A stretch of DNA of 64,000 nucleotides from Phreatobacter sp. (GTDB lineage: Bacteria; Pseudomonadota; Alphaproteobacteria; Rhizobiales; Phreatobacteraceae). Every line of letters starts with the position of its first letter. Position 1 is the stretch's first letter. This document shows positions 46,183 to 54,649 of the stretch, piece after piece. Under the pieces are notes generated by a model, which saw only the letters and a list, made by a program, of their open reading frames with translations, made no database searches and was not told the DNA's origin. The stretch spans positions 114,030 through 178,029 of the forward strand of contig NZ_JAPZTZ010000012.1 in NCBI RefSeq assembly GCF_027532945.1, in the 5' to 3' direction. The translations under genes and the position numbers were made by a program.

Positions 46183-47568
46183 GTGACCTTCCGCCAGACC
46201 ATCGGCCAGAGGACCCACCTCTTCCGCGACCTCAAGGACCTGATGGCCAAGGCGACGCCGCTGCGCTCCGGGGACCAGCTCGCCGGCATCGCCGCGACCT
46301 CCGCCGAGGAGATGGTGGCGGCGCGGATGACCCTCGCCGACCAGCCGCTGAAGCTGTTCCTCAGTGAGCCGCTGGTCCCCTACGAGACCGACGAGGTCAC
46401 CCGCCTCATCCTCGACCGTCACGATGCAGCGGCCTTCGCGCCCATCGCCCATTTCACCGTCGGGGGTTTTCGCGACTGGCTTCTCTCCGAGGCGGCGACG
46501 ACGGAGCGGCTTGCTGCCATCGCCCCCGGCGTGACGCCGGAAATGGCGGCGGCCGTCTCCAAGGTCATGCGCAACCAGGACCTCATCGCGGTGGCGCGCA
46601 AGTGCCGGGTCGTGACGCGCTTCCGCAACACGATCGGCCTGCCCGGCACCATGGCGGTCAGGCTCCAGCCGAACCATCCGACCGATGATGCCCGCGGCAT
46701 CGCCGCCTCCATCGCCGACGGCCTGCTGCACGGGACGGGCGATGCCACGATCGGCATCAATCCGGCCTCGGACAGCCTGCCGGTCCTCGGCGACCTCCTG
46801 AAGCTGCTGGATGAGCTCATCGCCCGCTTCGACATCCCGACGCAGGGCTGCGTGCTGACCCACGTCACCTCGTCGATCCAGCTGATCGAGCGCGGCGCGC
46901 CGGTCGATCTCGTCTTCCAGTCCATCGCCGGCACGCAGGACGCCAACACCTCCTTCGGCATCGACCTCGCCGTGCTGCAGGAGGGGCTGGAGGCCGGCCG
47001 CTCGCTGAAGCGCGGCACACTCGGCGACAACGTCATGTATTTCGAGACCGGCCAGGGCTCGGCGCTCTCCGCCGGCGCCCATCACGGCGTCGACCAGCAG
47101 ACACTGGAGGCGCGGGCCTATGCGGTGGCGCGGGCCTATGAGCCGCTGCTGGTCAACACCGTCGTCGGCTTCATCGGCCCGGAATATCTCTATGACGGCA
47201 AGCAGATCATCCGCGCCGGCCTCGAGGACCATTTCTGCGGCAAGCTGATGGGCGTGCCGCTCGGCTGCGACGTCTGCTACACCAACCATGCCGAGGCCGA
47301 TCAGGACGACATGGACACGCTGTTGACGTTGCTCGGCGCGGCCGGCGTCACCTACATCATGGGCGTGCCGGGGGCGGACGACGTGATGCTCAACTACCAG
47401 TCCACCTCGTTCCACGACCAGCTCTACATCCGCGACGTCCTCGGCCTGAAGCGCGCGCCGGAATTCGAAACCTGGCTTCAGGCGCAAGGGATCACCGGGC
47501 TGGACGGGCGCCTGCTGCCGCAGGGCGGCGCACCACTCCTCGCCCACCTCACGGGGCTTGCCGCATGA
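46183..47568 (+). CDS. eutB: Ethanolamine ammonia-lyase large subunit
   Basis: 461 residues from a GTG start; an ATG 16 bases upstream is out of frame. Adenosylcobalamin-dependent enzyme that converts ethanolamine to acetaldehyde and ammonia. The TIM-barrel landmarks are LMAKATPLRSGDQLAGIAA, RFRNTIGLPGTMAVRLQPNHP, GINPASDSLPVLGDLL, FQSIAGTQDANTSFGIDL, MYFETGQGSALSAGAHHGVDQQT and CDVCYTNHAEADQDDMD. The stop overlaps eutC by four bases (ATGA). No eutA reactivase or microcompartment genes are present. Confidence 0.96.
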   Translation: MTFRQTIGQRTHLFRDLKDLMAKATPLRSGDQLAGIAATSAEEMVAARMTLADQPLKLFLSEPLVPYETDEVTRLILDRHDAAAFAPIAHFTVGGFRDWLLSEAATTERLAAIAPGVTPEMAAAVSKVMRNQDLIAVARKCRVVTRFRNTIGLPGTMAVRLQPNHPTDDARGIAASIADGLLHGTGDATIGINPASDSLPVLGDLLKLLDELIARFDIPTQGCVLTHVTSSIQLIERGAPVDLVFQSIAGTQDANTSFGIDLAVLQEGLEAGRSLKRGTLGDNVMYFETGQGSALSAGAHHGVDQQTLEARAYAVARAYEPLLVNTVVGFIGPEYLYDGKQIIRAGLEDHFCGKLMGVPLGCDVCYTNHAEADQDDMDTLLTLLGAAGVTYIMGVPGADDVMLNYQSTSFHDQLYIRDVLGLKRAPEFETWLQAQGITGLDGRLLPQGGAPLLAHLTGLAA

Positions 47569-48341
47569 GCCGCGGGATCTGGCAGCAGCTCGCCGCCCTC
47601 ACCCCGGCCCGCATCGGCCTCGGGCGCACCGGCTCGGCCCAGACGACGGCGGAGACGCTGCGCTTCGCCCTGGCCCATGCCACGGCACGGGACGCAGTCC
47701 ACACGCCCTTCGATGCCGACAAGGTCGCCTCCGATATCGCGGCCCTTGGCCTGGCGACGCTCGTTGCCGACAGTGCAGCGGACAGCCGCCAGACCTACCT
47801 GCTCAGGCCCGATCTCGGCCGGCGGCTGTCGGCCGAAGCGCGGGACCGGCTTGCCGCCGCGGCCGCAGCCCCCATCGACCTCGCCCTCGTCGTCGGCGAC
47901 GGCCTGTCGTCCAGCGCGGTCCATGCCCATGCGAGCGCCATGGTCTCAGCCCTGCTGCCCCACATCCGCCGGGAGGGCTGGAGCCTTGGCCCCGTCGTGG
48001 TGGCGCGGCAGGCGCGGGTCGCGCTCGGCGACGAGGTCGGAGAAATCCTCAATGCCCGGCTGGTGCTGGTGCTCATCGGCGAGCGGCCCGGCCTCTCCAG
48101 CCCCGACAGCCTCGGGCTCTACCTCACCCATGCGCCGCGCCAGGGGCGCAACGATGGCGAGCGCAACTGCATCTCCAACATCCACGGGGCCGGCCTGTCG
48201 CCGGACATCGCCGCCTTCAAGGCCGCCTGGCTGATGCGCGAGGCTCTCGCCCGGCGGCTCACGGGTGTCGCGCTGAAGGACGAGAGCGACCGGACGCTGG
48301 AGGCCGCCGAACGCCCCTTCACGCTTCAACGCCCTGGGTGA
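47565..48341 (+). CDS. eutC: Ethanolamine ammonia-lyase small subunit
   Basis: 258 residues. Partner of EutB that helps bind cobalamin. Family segments are LTPARIGLGRTGSAQTTAETLRFALAHA, LALVVGDGLSSSAVHAHA, RVALGDEVGEILNARLVLVLIGERPGLSSPDSLGLYLT and ERNCISNIHGAGLSP. Translationally coupled to eutB. The acetaldehyde product would feed an aldehyde dehydrogenase encoded elsewhere. Confidence 0.95.
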   Translation: MSRGIWQQLAALTPARIGLGRTGSAQTTAETLRFALAHATARDAVHTPFDADKVASDIAALGLATLVADSAADSRQTYLLRPDLGRRLSAEARDRLAAAAAAPIDLALVVGDGLSSSAVHAHASAMVSALLPHIRREGWSLGPVVVARQARVALGDEVGEILNARLVLVLIGERPGLSSPDSLGLYLTHAPRQGRNDGERNCISNIHGAGLSPDIAAFKAAWLMREALARRLTGVALKDESDRTLEAAERPFTLQRPG

Positions 48342-48395
48342 CCTCTGTCAGGCTTTTCGGCAACAGCAGCGGTCGCGTGGGTCGGCCGCAGACAA

Positions 48396-48424
48396 CAAAA
48401 GGCCCGCGGAATGATCCACGGGCC
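48396..48424 (-). terminator. Terminator of the candidate sRNA
   Basis: On the complement, GGCCCGTGG-ATCATT-CCGCGGGCC and then TTTTGTTGT; one C-A mismatch in a 9-bp stem. It also serves as end point for any read-through from the 48570-49193 gene. Confidence 0.75.
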
Positions 48425-48508
48425 CGTGAAGTTTGGATATCGGCAGTCACCTAGTGGGGGCTGACTGCTTCGACCATGGGATGATGCTCATCCGGACAGC
48501 GCGCATCA
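48396..48508 (-). ncRNA. Candidate structured small RNA
   Basis: Complement of 48508-48396 holds three successive hairpins: GGATGA-GCA-TCATCC (48493-48479), GCAGTCA-N12-TGACTGC (48468-48443) with a C-rich loop (GCCCCCACTAGG), and the terminator stem GGCCCGTGG-ATCATT-CCGCGGGCC followed by TTTTG. A promoter-like pair lies just upstream. The predicted transcript is about 110 nt in the gap between eutC and a convergent hypothetical gene. C-rich loops of this kind base-pair with Shine-Dalgarno regions in several alphaproteobacterial sRNAs. The RNA family is not identified. Confidence 0.55.
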
Positions 48509-48514
48509 ACAGAA

Positions 48515-48544
48515 AGTATAAAACCGATCCGCGCACTTTGTCGC
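48515..48544 (-). promoter_or_regulatory. Promoter of the candidate sRNA
   Basis: On the complement, GCGACA and TATACT are separated by 18 bases; five of six -10 positions match consensus. The predicted start is near 48508. Confidence 0.45.
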
Positions 48545-48569
48545 ATCCGGCTAGACCCATGCGCGCCCC

Positions 48570-49193
48570 TCAGGGGAGCGCCTGAGATGCCGGGAGCGAA
48601 CTGGCAAGGGCGCGCCGATCCAGGAGAGTGCTGGCCTCTGCCGCCATGTTCACCATCATGCCCCGCATGTGATTGAGCACGACATCCCGATCGAGCTTCA
48701 TCAGGTCGGGGTGAATGGGAACAAGCGCGAAGATCTCGTCGAACGTCGCCTTGCAGATGTCCTGCGGTGCCTTGGGCTCCGCCAGCGCAGCGCGGCGAAG
48801 GCTCGTCTCGACCCCGTCTCCCTGTTCGCGCCACCAGTCCGGATCAACGCCGGCGGGGCACGGATAGCGGCTGAGGACATTGCGCCCGACTGCGACCAGC
48901 GCATCAAGCAGTGCCGGCTCCTGACCCACGGCGGCCCCGCGCAGATGGCCGTCGACGAGTTCGAGCACGTTGGACAGGCTCAACGGAAAGGCCCGCCACC
49001 GCCCCTCTTCGATGGCGTCCTTGAAGGACTGCTCGCGAAACAGTTTTTCCGCAAGAATTCCGGCCCGCGCACGGCTGTATTCATACATGGAGCGATTGAC
49101 GAGAAAGGCCGCCCGCGCGTCGACGAAGTCTTCGAGGCCTGACCATGACGCGACCGTCTTCTTGCGGCCGAGGATGGCGTCGAGCAGTCCCAT
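48570..49193 (-). CDS. Conserved-looking hypothetical protein
   Basis: 207 residues, soluble, mostly helical; family not recognised. It starts MGLLDAILGRKKTVASWSGL and contains a long helical region (FLVNRSMYEYSRARAGILAEKLFREQ), WRAFPLSLSNVLELVDGHLRG and YPCPAGVDPDWWREQGDGVE. Codon use is like its neighbours. A GGGGGAGAATGCC ribosome site precedes the ATG. It stands alone. Confidence 0.75.
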   Translation of the reverse strand: MGLLDAILGRKKTVASWSGLEDFVDARAAFLVNRSMYEYSRARAGILAEKLFREQSFKDAIEEGRWRAFPLSLSNVLELVDGHLRGAAVGQEPALLDALVAVGRNVLSRYPCPAGVDPDWWREQGDGVETSLRRAALAEPKAPQDICKATFDEIFALVPIHPDLMKLDRDVVLNHMRGMMVNMAAEASTLLDRRALASSLPASQALP

Positions 49194-49631
49194 GGCATTC
49201 TCCCCCTGTCGCGCCGACTATAGCAGCCGTCCCCGCCATGCGCACCGGACGCGGCCGACCACAGCCTTGAGCAGGCAAAATGACGCAGTCCGCGGCGTTT
49301 TGACGCTGCCGCAGACTCGGTCAATGCCCCCATGCGCTGCCATTCGCCGCAGCCTCATTCGACTTTCGTAGCATTGTGGGCGGTAAGTGGGCGTTTACCG
49401 TTTCCACCGTCGAGCGCCCGTCATTTTGCTTTGCATTTTTGTGCAGAGCAGCAATGTCGAGCGAAAACACTTGGTATGCCGCGCCCGTTCGCCAACTCAT
49501 CTTGGCCACGGGCGTATGGCGCTGCGTCGACAAACGTGCCGGAGAGCACGCCGTCGGGCGCTCGGGAGGTGAATCGCATGAGGCCGCCGTTCGGCGGTCG
49601 CAATGCCCGAGGGGCACAAGGAGGGTATAGC
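49194..49631. other. Upstream region of the symporter operon
   Basis: 438 bases between divergent genes. A lower-GC patch near 49420-49480 (CATTTTGCTTTGCATTTTTG) is the most likely promoter area, but I cannot define -35/-10 boxes. I see no gene in it; the track ORFs here are extensions of the DUF4212 frame or shadows. Confidence 0.5.
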
Positions 49632-49916
49632 ATGGCGCAAGCGCCCGACGATCCAGCGCAGAAGCCCGATGACGTGGGCTATTGGAAGGCCACACAGAAA
49701 CTGACGTTCACGGCCGTGGGCATCTGGGCCTTCTTTTCGTTCTTCGTGCACTTTTTCGCACCCGCACTGAACGGCATTTCCATTCCGATCCTGAAATTCC
49801 CGCTTGGCTACTACATGGCTGCGCAGGGCTCTCTCATCGTATTCGTCGTCCTCATCTTCTGGTTCTGCAATCAGCAGGAAAAGATCGATGAGGAATTCGG
49901 CGTGTCTGAAGACTGA
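49632..49916 (+). CDS. Sodium:solute symporter small subunit (DUF4212)
   Basis: 94 residues from the ATG at 49632 with an ACAAGGAGGGTA ribosome site. Two membrane helices (LTFTAVGIWAFFSFFVHFFA and YYMAAQGSLIVFVVLIFWF) and the tail CNQQEKIDEEFGVSED match the DUF4212 small subunit that accompanies VC_2705-type symporters. 15 bases separate it from the large subunit. Confidence 0.92.
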   Translation: MAQAPDDPAQKPDDVGYWKATQKLTFTAVGIWAFFSFFVHFFAPALNGISIPILKFPLGYYMAAQGSLIVFVVLIFWFCNQQEKIDEEFGVSED

Positions 49917-49931
49917 GGCGGAGGGCGAACA

Positions 49932-51986
49932 ATGTCAGTTGAACAGGCTGGCGGCCGCGATTTTCTCTCTAATCTCGGTCGTGTCTACTCTCTCTACACC
50001 TTCTCGTTCCTCGGCTGCGTTATCGTGCTCGCGGTCCTGGAACAGGTCGGCATGCCCAAGCCCTGGATCGGCTACGCCTTCGTCGCCCTGACGATCGGCG
50101 TTTATGCCGCCATCGGCATCCTCTCGCGCACCGCGGAGGTCTCCGAGTACTATGTCGCGGGCCGCAAGGTGCCGGCCATGTACAACGGCATGGCCACGGC
50201 GGCCGACTGGATGTCGGCGGCCTCCTTCATCGGCATGGCCGGCTCGCTCTACCTGCTCGGCTATAACGGCCTCGCCTTCATCCTGGGCTGGACCGGTGGC
50301 TTCGTGCTGGTGGCGACGCTGATCGCGCCGTTCCTGCGCAAGTTCGGCGCCTACACGATCCCGGACTTCTTCTCCTTCCGCTACGGCGGCAAGGTGGCGC
50401 GGACCCTGGCGATCATCGTGCTGATGAGCTGTTCCTTCACCTATGTGGTGGCGCAGATCGTCGGCACGGGCCTCATCGGTGCCCGCCTCCTGAACATGGA
50501 TTACGTCGTCGCCGTCTATGTCGGCCTCGTCGGCATCCTCGTCTGCTCCATGCTCGGCGGCATGCGCGCGGTGACCTGGACCCAGGTGGCCCAGTACATC
50601 GTGCTGATCATCGCCTACCTCATCCCGGTGGTGATCCTGTCGGCGCAGCAATATGGCATCCCGATCCCGCAGCTCACCTATGGCGACGTGCTCGCGAAGA
50701 TCGCCGCCAAGGAAGCCGCGCTGCGGGCGGCCGGCGACGTGGTCGTTCCCGCGGTTGGCTACATCAACCCGTCCTTCGGCAACCCGGCCCTCTCGGGTGC
50801 GGCGCTGTGGGTCGAGTACGTCAACTATTTCGGCCTCATCCTCTGCCTCATGGTCGGCACGGCGTCCCTGCCGCACGTCCTCATGCGCTTCTTCACCACC
50901 CCCTCGGTGCGTGAAGCCCGCAAGTCAGTCGGCTGGTCGCTGCTGTTCATCTTCATCCTGTACTTCACGGCGCCGGCCTATGCCGCCTTCGCGAAGATGG
51001 AGGTGTACAACAACGTCGTCGGCCAGAACCTCGCGACGCTGTTCTCCGCCGACAACCTCAGCTGGATCCGCTCCTACGGTCGCGTGGGCCTGATCCAGAT
51101 CTGCGGTGTCGACGCGACCACGCTGGAGGCAGTCCGCACGGCCTGCGCCCGCGTGATGCAGCACACCGGGGACGTGGCGTCGTTCAACCCGACGATCCAG
51201 CTGCGCCACTTCGGCATCCAGGCGGACGCCATCGTGATCTCCACCCCGGAGATCGCCGGCCTGCCCTACGTGATCGCCGGTCTCGTGGCGGCCGGTGGCC
51301 TCGCGGCGGCTCTGTCCACCGCCGACGGTCTGCTGCTCGCCATGGCGAACGCCCTGTCGCATGACGTCTACTACAAGATGATCGACCAGAACGCCTCGAC
51401 CGAGAAGCGCCTGGTGGTCGCCCGTGTCCTGCTGATCGTGGTCGCCATCGCGGCGGCTTATGTGGCCTCGTTCCGACCTGCCGACATCGTCGCCATGGTC
51501 GCCTGGGCCTTCTCGCTGGCGGCGGCCGGCTTCTTCCCCGCGCTGGTTCTCGGCATCTGGTGGAAGAAGGCGACGACGCAGGGCGCGATCTGGGGCATCG
51601 TCGTGGGCTTCGGCATCACGCTCTACTACCTCGTCGGCACCCGCTACTACGCGCCCGCCTTCTACGAGACCTGGAAGGGTCTCTCGATCGCGACCGCCGC
51701 GCAGTTCCAGGCCTATGAGGCGGCCAAGGCGGCCTATGCGGCGGCGGCAACGCCGGCCAACTGGGTCGTCCTCGACCGTACGGCGCAGGTCGTCGCCAAC
51801 TGGTGGGGCGTCCGTGGCATCTCGTCAGGTGTCTTCGGCCTTCCGCTGGGCTTCCTGGTGATCTGGGCGGTGTCCAAGTTCACCGAGGAGCCGTCGCAGG
51901 AGATGCAGAACTTCATCGACGAGATCCGTCGCCCGAAGGGTGGCGTCGTGATGGAGGACAAGGCTGCCAGCGCCATCGGACATTGA
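49932..51986 (+). CDS. Sodium:solute symporter large subunit, VC_2705 type
   Basis: 684 residues, about 13 membrane helices of the SSS family related to acetate permease ActP. Landmarks are SEYYVAGRKVPAMYNGMATAADWMSAASFIGMAG, KFGAYTIPDFFSFRYGG, MLGGMRAVTWTQVAQYIVLI, LPHVLMRFFTTPSVREARKS and GLAAALSTADGLLLAMANALSHDVYYKM. A roughly 40-residue loop around ICGVDATTLEAVRTACARVM is an insertion typical of this subfamily. Likely substrate is acetate or another short carboxylate, driven by Na+. The operon ends at a terminator. Confidence 0.93.
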   Translation: MSVEQAGGRDFLSNLGRVYSLYTFSFLGCVIVLAVLEQVGMPKPWIGYAFVALTIGVYAAIGILSRTAEVSEYYVAGRKVPAMYNGMATAADWMSAASFIGMAGSLYLLGYNGLAFILGWTGGFVLVATLIAPFLRKFGAYTIPDFFSFRYGGKVARTLAIIVLMSCSFTYVVAQIVGTGLIGARLLNMDYVVAVYVGLVGILVCSMLGGMRAVTWTQVAQYIVLIIAYLIPVVILSAQQYGIPIPQLTYGDVLAKIAAKEAALRAAGDVVVPAVGYINPSFGNPALSGAALWVEYVNYFGLILCLMVGTASLPHVLMRFFTTPSVREARKSVGWSLLFIFILYFTAPAYAAFAKMEVYNNVVGQNLATLFSADNLSWIRSYGRVGLIQICGVDATTLEAVRTACARVMQHTGDVASFNPTIQLRHFGIQADAIVISTPEIAGLPYVIAGLVAAGGLAAALSTADGLLLAMANALSHDVYYKMIDQNASTEKRLVVARVLLIVVAIAAAYVASFRPADIVAMVAWAFSLAAAGFFPALVLGIWWKKATTQGAIWGIVVGFGITLYYLVGTRYYAPAFYETWKGLSIATAAQFQAYEAAKAAYAAAATPANWVVLDRTAQVVANWWGVRGISSGVFGLPLGFLVIWAVSKFTEEPSQEMQNFIDEIRRPKGGVVMEDKAASAIGH

Positions 51987-52011
51987 CGGCGCACCATCCC
52001 ACAGCATCGGA

Positions 52012-52037
52012 ACGGGGGCCCGACGGGTCCCCGTTTC
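52012..52037 (+). terminator. Terminator of the symporter operon
   Basis: AACGGGGGCCC-GAC-GGGTCCCCGTTTC: a 10-bp stem with one G-T pair followed by TTTC, 25 bases after the symporter stop. Confidence 0.75.
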
Positions 52038-52138
52038 TCGTCCCGGCCTTCCGGTCCGCTTGACGCAAGGGCGGGGATCGGCGGACGGTCAGCAGCCGGC
52101 AGGACGCAACGCCGTTCCTGCGATCGCGGAGACTTCAC

Positions 52139-52450
52139 GTGGACGCCGCCTCATCCTTCTTCCAGTACTGGTACTTCCACGTGCCGAACTATGTCCTGGC
52201 GCTGGTCATGTACGCCTGCCTCGGGCGCTTCGTCCTCGGCCTCTTCGTTCCCCCGACCTGGGACAACTACATCTGGCGCGGCTTCGTCTGGACGTCAGAC
52301 CTCGCGGTTCGGCCGGTCCAGGTGATCACCCCCTCGGCGGTGCCGCTGCAGGTGGTCATCCTCTTCGCGGTCCTATGGACCCTTGCCATCCGGATCTTCC
52401 TGTTCTTCGAGATGGCCCGCTGGGGCCTCGCACCGCGGATCGGAGGCTGA
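52139..52450 (+). CDS. YggT-like small membrane protein
   Basis: 103 residues from a GTG start (GCGGAGACTTCAC upstream). Two or three hydrophobic segments (VPNYVLALVMYACLGRFVLGLF and VPLQVVILFAVLWTLAIRIFLFF) separated by WDNYIWRGFVWTSDLAVRPVQVITPSAVP resemble the one-module arrangement of YggT proteins. It lies six bases upstream of the next membrane protein, so the two are probably an operon. Function unknown. Confidence 0.75.
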   Translation: MDAASSFFQYWYFHVPNYVLALVMYACLGRFVLGLFVPPTWDNYIWRGFVWTSDLAVRPVQVITPSAVPLQVVILFAVLWTLAIRIFLFFEMARWGLAPRIGG

Positions 52451-52455
52451 TCGCC

Positions 52456-52815
52456 ATGGCTAGCAACCCGCCCGACAATCAGGACGCCCCCGTGGTTCTC
52501 GCCGAGCCCTTCCTGTTCGGCATCCTCGGCCTCGGCATCGTCAACGGCATCTTCTCGCCGTTCACCGGCTTCGTCTTCCTCGTGAACGCGTTCTGGTATC
52601 CCTCGACCTTCCTGCCGGTCTCCGCCCCCTTCATCCTGTTGTTTGCCAGCCTCATCACCTCGACCCTCACGATCATGCTGGCGGGGGTGCCCGCGGCGAT
52701 CTACGAGCGGCTCGCCAATGGTGGGCGGACCAACACCATGTCGCTGTGGATCTGGGTGTCGACGCTGGCGATCCTGTCCATGCCGGCGGTGCTCCGGGCT
52801 TTCAGCGCGCTGTGA
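52456..52815 (+). CDS. Hypothetical membrane protein
   Basis: 119 residues from the ATG at 52456, preceded by a GGAGGCTGA ribosome site. Three hydrophobic segments: FLFGILGLGIVNGIFSPFTG, FILLFASLITSTLTIMLAGV and SLWIWVSTLAILSMPAVLRA. Family not recognised. It follows the YggT-like gene directly and is likely co-transcribed with it. Confidence 0.7.
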   Translation: MASNPPDNQDAPVVLAEPFLFGILGLGIVNGIFSPFTGFVFLVNAFWYPSTFLPVSAPFILLFASLITSTLTIMLAGVPAAIYERLANGGRTNTMSLWIWVSTLAILSMPAVLRAFSAL

Positions 52816-52950
52816 CGAGCGCCACACGGCGAACTGCGTGGCACTCGAATCCGCTCTTCAACAGCCTGTGAGGCGGCGTCCTCCCTCTCGATCCCCTCAG
52901 AGCATCTGCTAGCCTGTGCGTCATTCCGCCACGGGCTCGGAGGCGCTTGC

Positions 52951-53322
52951 ATGTTTCCGCAGGTTCGACAGGCCGCACTCATCTCCACCGCCAGGGCATG
53001 CGGGTTTGCGACGCTCGGTATCGTCATGACGATGCTCGGGCTGGCCTATGACCCCGTCACGTCTCTCAAGCTGGGCGGCGGCTCCTACCTTCTCACCGCG
53101 CTCATCCTGATCCTGAAAGCCTGGCGGGCTCCGGGCCAGCCGTTCCGCAGCACCGAGGTCTGGATGATCCTCGATGAGAAACAGCGGCCGCAGGGCGACG
53201 TCGCGCAATGGGCGATCGGAAGGGCCCGCGCCGAAGCCTTTTACCGCTTCGCCTATCTGTGCACCTCTACAGCAATGCTGCTCCTGAGCCTCGCCCTGCT
53301 CTGGCGGCTCGTCGGGCCCTGA
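52951..53322 (+). CDS. Hypothetical membrane protein
   Basis: 123 residues, three hydrophobic segments (FATLGIVMTMLGLAYDPVTS, GSYLLTALILILKAW, AYLCTSTAMLLLSLALLWRLVG) with a soluble loop containing TEVWMILDEKQRPQGDVAQWAIGRARAEAFYRF. This loop pattern is repeated in Rhizobiales proteins of unknown function. Ribosome site GGAGGCGC. Confidence 0.7.
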   Translation: MFPQVRQAALISTARACGFATLGIVMTMLGLAYDPVTSLKLGGGSYLLTALILILKAWRAPGQPFRSTEVWMILDEKQRPQGDVAQWAIGRARAEAFYRFAYLCTSTAMLLLSLALLWRLVGP

Positions 53323-53572
53323 GGCGCCGGCCAAGCCGCGCCTGCTCAGGGGGGGGTCCCGGAGAGGGCCAGTGGCGTCGCGTGGGTAGGAAGCGGTGAC
53401 GCGGGATGGCGGCGGAAGCAGAAGTGGTCTTTTGCTTCTCCGCAAGATGCATGGCTCAAAGGTGCGAACGATTGGGAGCCTTTGACGCGTTCACGGGACT
53501 GTCCCCGGCGCGCTTTCCGTCGCACCCCTAAGAGCCCACGTGCCGGCGCATGGCGCCTTGGTGACGCGCGCT

Positions 53573-54103
53573 TCACTCGGGATCATCGAGAATTCCCAGC
53601 GGCATGAGCTCCGGCTCGTGATGCTGGCGGCAGTAGAACACGTCGAACCTCCGGGTCTCGCCGGTCGTGCGGTTCAGCGATTCGATGTCGAGCGTTCGCC
53701 CGTCGCTGCGCATCATGATCACCTGCCGCACCCTGATGACCGGCGGAGGTTCAGCGCCGGTCCAGATGCGGCAGCTCAATTCCAGCTCCCACCGCGGCAG
53801 GGCCCCCTGCCGTGAGAGCACGCGGCACCCCGTCGCTTTGCGCGCGACGGTCTCGTGCGGGAATTCCGCCGTCCTCCGGCCGTAGCTGATCATGAGATTG
53901 TTGGACGCGCGGCAGGTCGTGAAGTAGCCCCATAACCCGACATAGTTTCGCCGTTGCGGCGGCCCGTTGGACGTGGCGTCGGCGAGCACCGGCCCAACCG
54001 GGCCGAGCGTCGCGGCGACAAGGGCCCCGAGGGCGATGAGGCCGCGCCTCAGCCGGGACCGGCGCGCATCGGCGCCTGCACATGCAGCATCCCGGCCGGT
54101 CAT
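53573..54103 (-). CDS. Exported hypothetical protein
   Basis: 176 residues from the ATG at 54103. A basic region and hydrophobic stretch (LRRGLIALGALVAATLGPVGPVLA) form a signal peptide or anchor. The mature part has YVGLWGYFTTCRASNNLMISYGRR, GCRVLSRQGALPRWELELSCRIW and a C-terminal FDVFYCRQHHEPELMPLG; four or five Cys residues may pair. Family unknown. Overlaps the preceding gene by four bases (ATGA), last gene of the four-gene minus-strand run. Confidence 0.65.
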   Translation of the reverse strand: MTGRDAACAGADARRSRLRRGLIALGALVAATLGPVGPVLADATSNGPPQRRNYVGLWGYFTTCRASNNLMISYGRRTAEFPHETVARKATGCRVLSRQGALPRWELELSCRIWTGAEPPPVIRVRQVIMMRSDGRTLDIESLNRTTGETRRFDVFYCRQHHEPELMPLGILDDPE

Positions 54104-54648
54104 GCGCGGGCCGCCCGTGGGCCGGTGCGAAACCATGCCCGTGCGACATCGCCATGAACCATGAAACCGGCAAAGCCGATCGAGAAGACGAGTGGCGCGA
54201 TGAGGGCCGGGATCATGCCGAGGAAGGTCAGCACCGGAAGCGATCCGGAAAAGCTCATGAGGGGCATCACGATCGTGCTGGCATTGACCGAGAGCGCCCA
54301 CAGGATGGCGAGACCTGCGAGGATGCGAGGCCCCCAAGCCGCGCGGAAGGCGAAGGCGATCAGAAATACGATCGAAAAGACAAAGATCAGGACCGACGGG
54401 ATCGCCACCACCACCATGAGCGGCCTTGGCGGAGACAGGACAGCGACAATCGCGGTCAGGACAAGCCAGCCCAGTTTCAGCACGTTGCCGATGGTCAGGG
54501 CTCCGTTCTGATGAAGGACGATCAATGTCCCGACCGGCGGGATGAGGACCAGTACGGCGCATATGGCCGCCATCGCGGACAGGATGAAGCCCGGTCTGGC
54601 ATGTGGCCACCTGTCCGCAGGCCCGTCGCGATGGGGAAGCGGCACCAT
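54100..54648 (-). CDS. Hypothetical multi-pass membrane protein
   Basis: 182 residues from the ATG at 54648, one base after the LprI-like stop; an ATG at 54666 overlaps that gene and is an alternative. Four to five hydrophobic helices (FILSAMAAICAVLVLIPPVG, LGWLVLTAIVAVLSPP, PSVLIFVFSIVFLIAFAF, LPVLTFLGMIPALIAPLVFS). No motif recognised. Sits between the LprI-like and the exported hypothetical gene in an apparent operon. Confidence 0.65.
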   Translation of the reverse strand: MVPLPHRDGPADRWPHARPGFILSAMAAICAVLVLIPPVGTLIVLHQNGALTIGNVLKLGWLVLTAIVAVLSPPRPLMVVVAIPSVLIFVFSIVFLIAFAFRAAWGPRILAGLAILWALSVNASTIVMPLMSFSGSLPVLTFLGMIPALIAPLVFSIGFAGFMVHGDVARAWFRTGPRAARA

Positions 54649-54649
54649 G

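Noticed and set aside
45016-47547. 843-aa minus-strand ORF as one protein
   Set aside because: Its C-terminal part is the real Crp/Fnr body. The upstream 580 residues are antisense to eutB and lack any domain.
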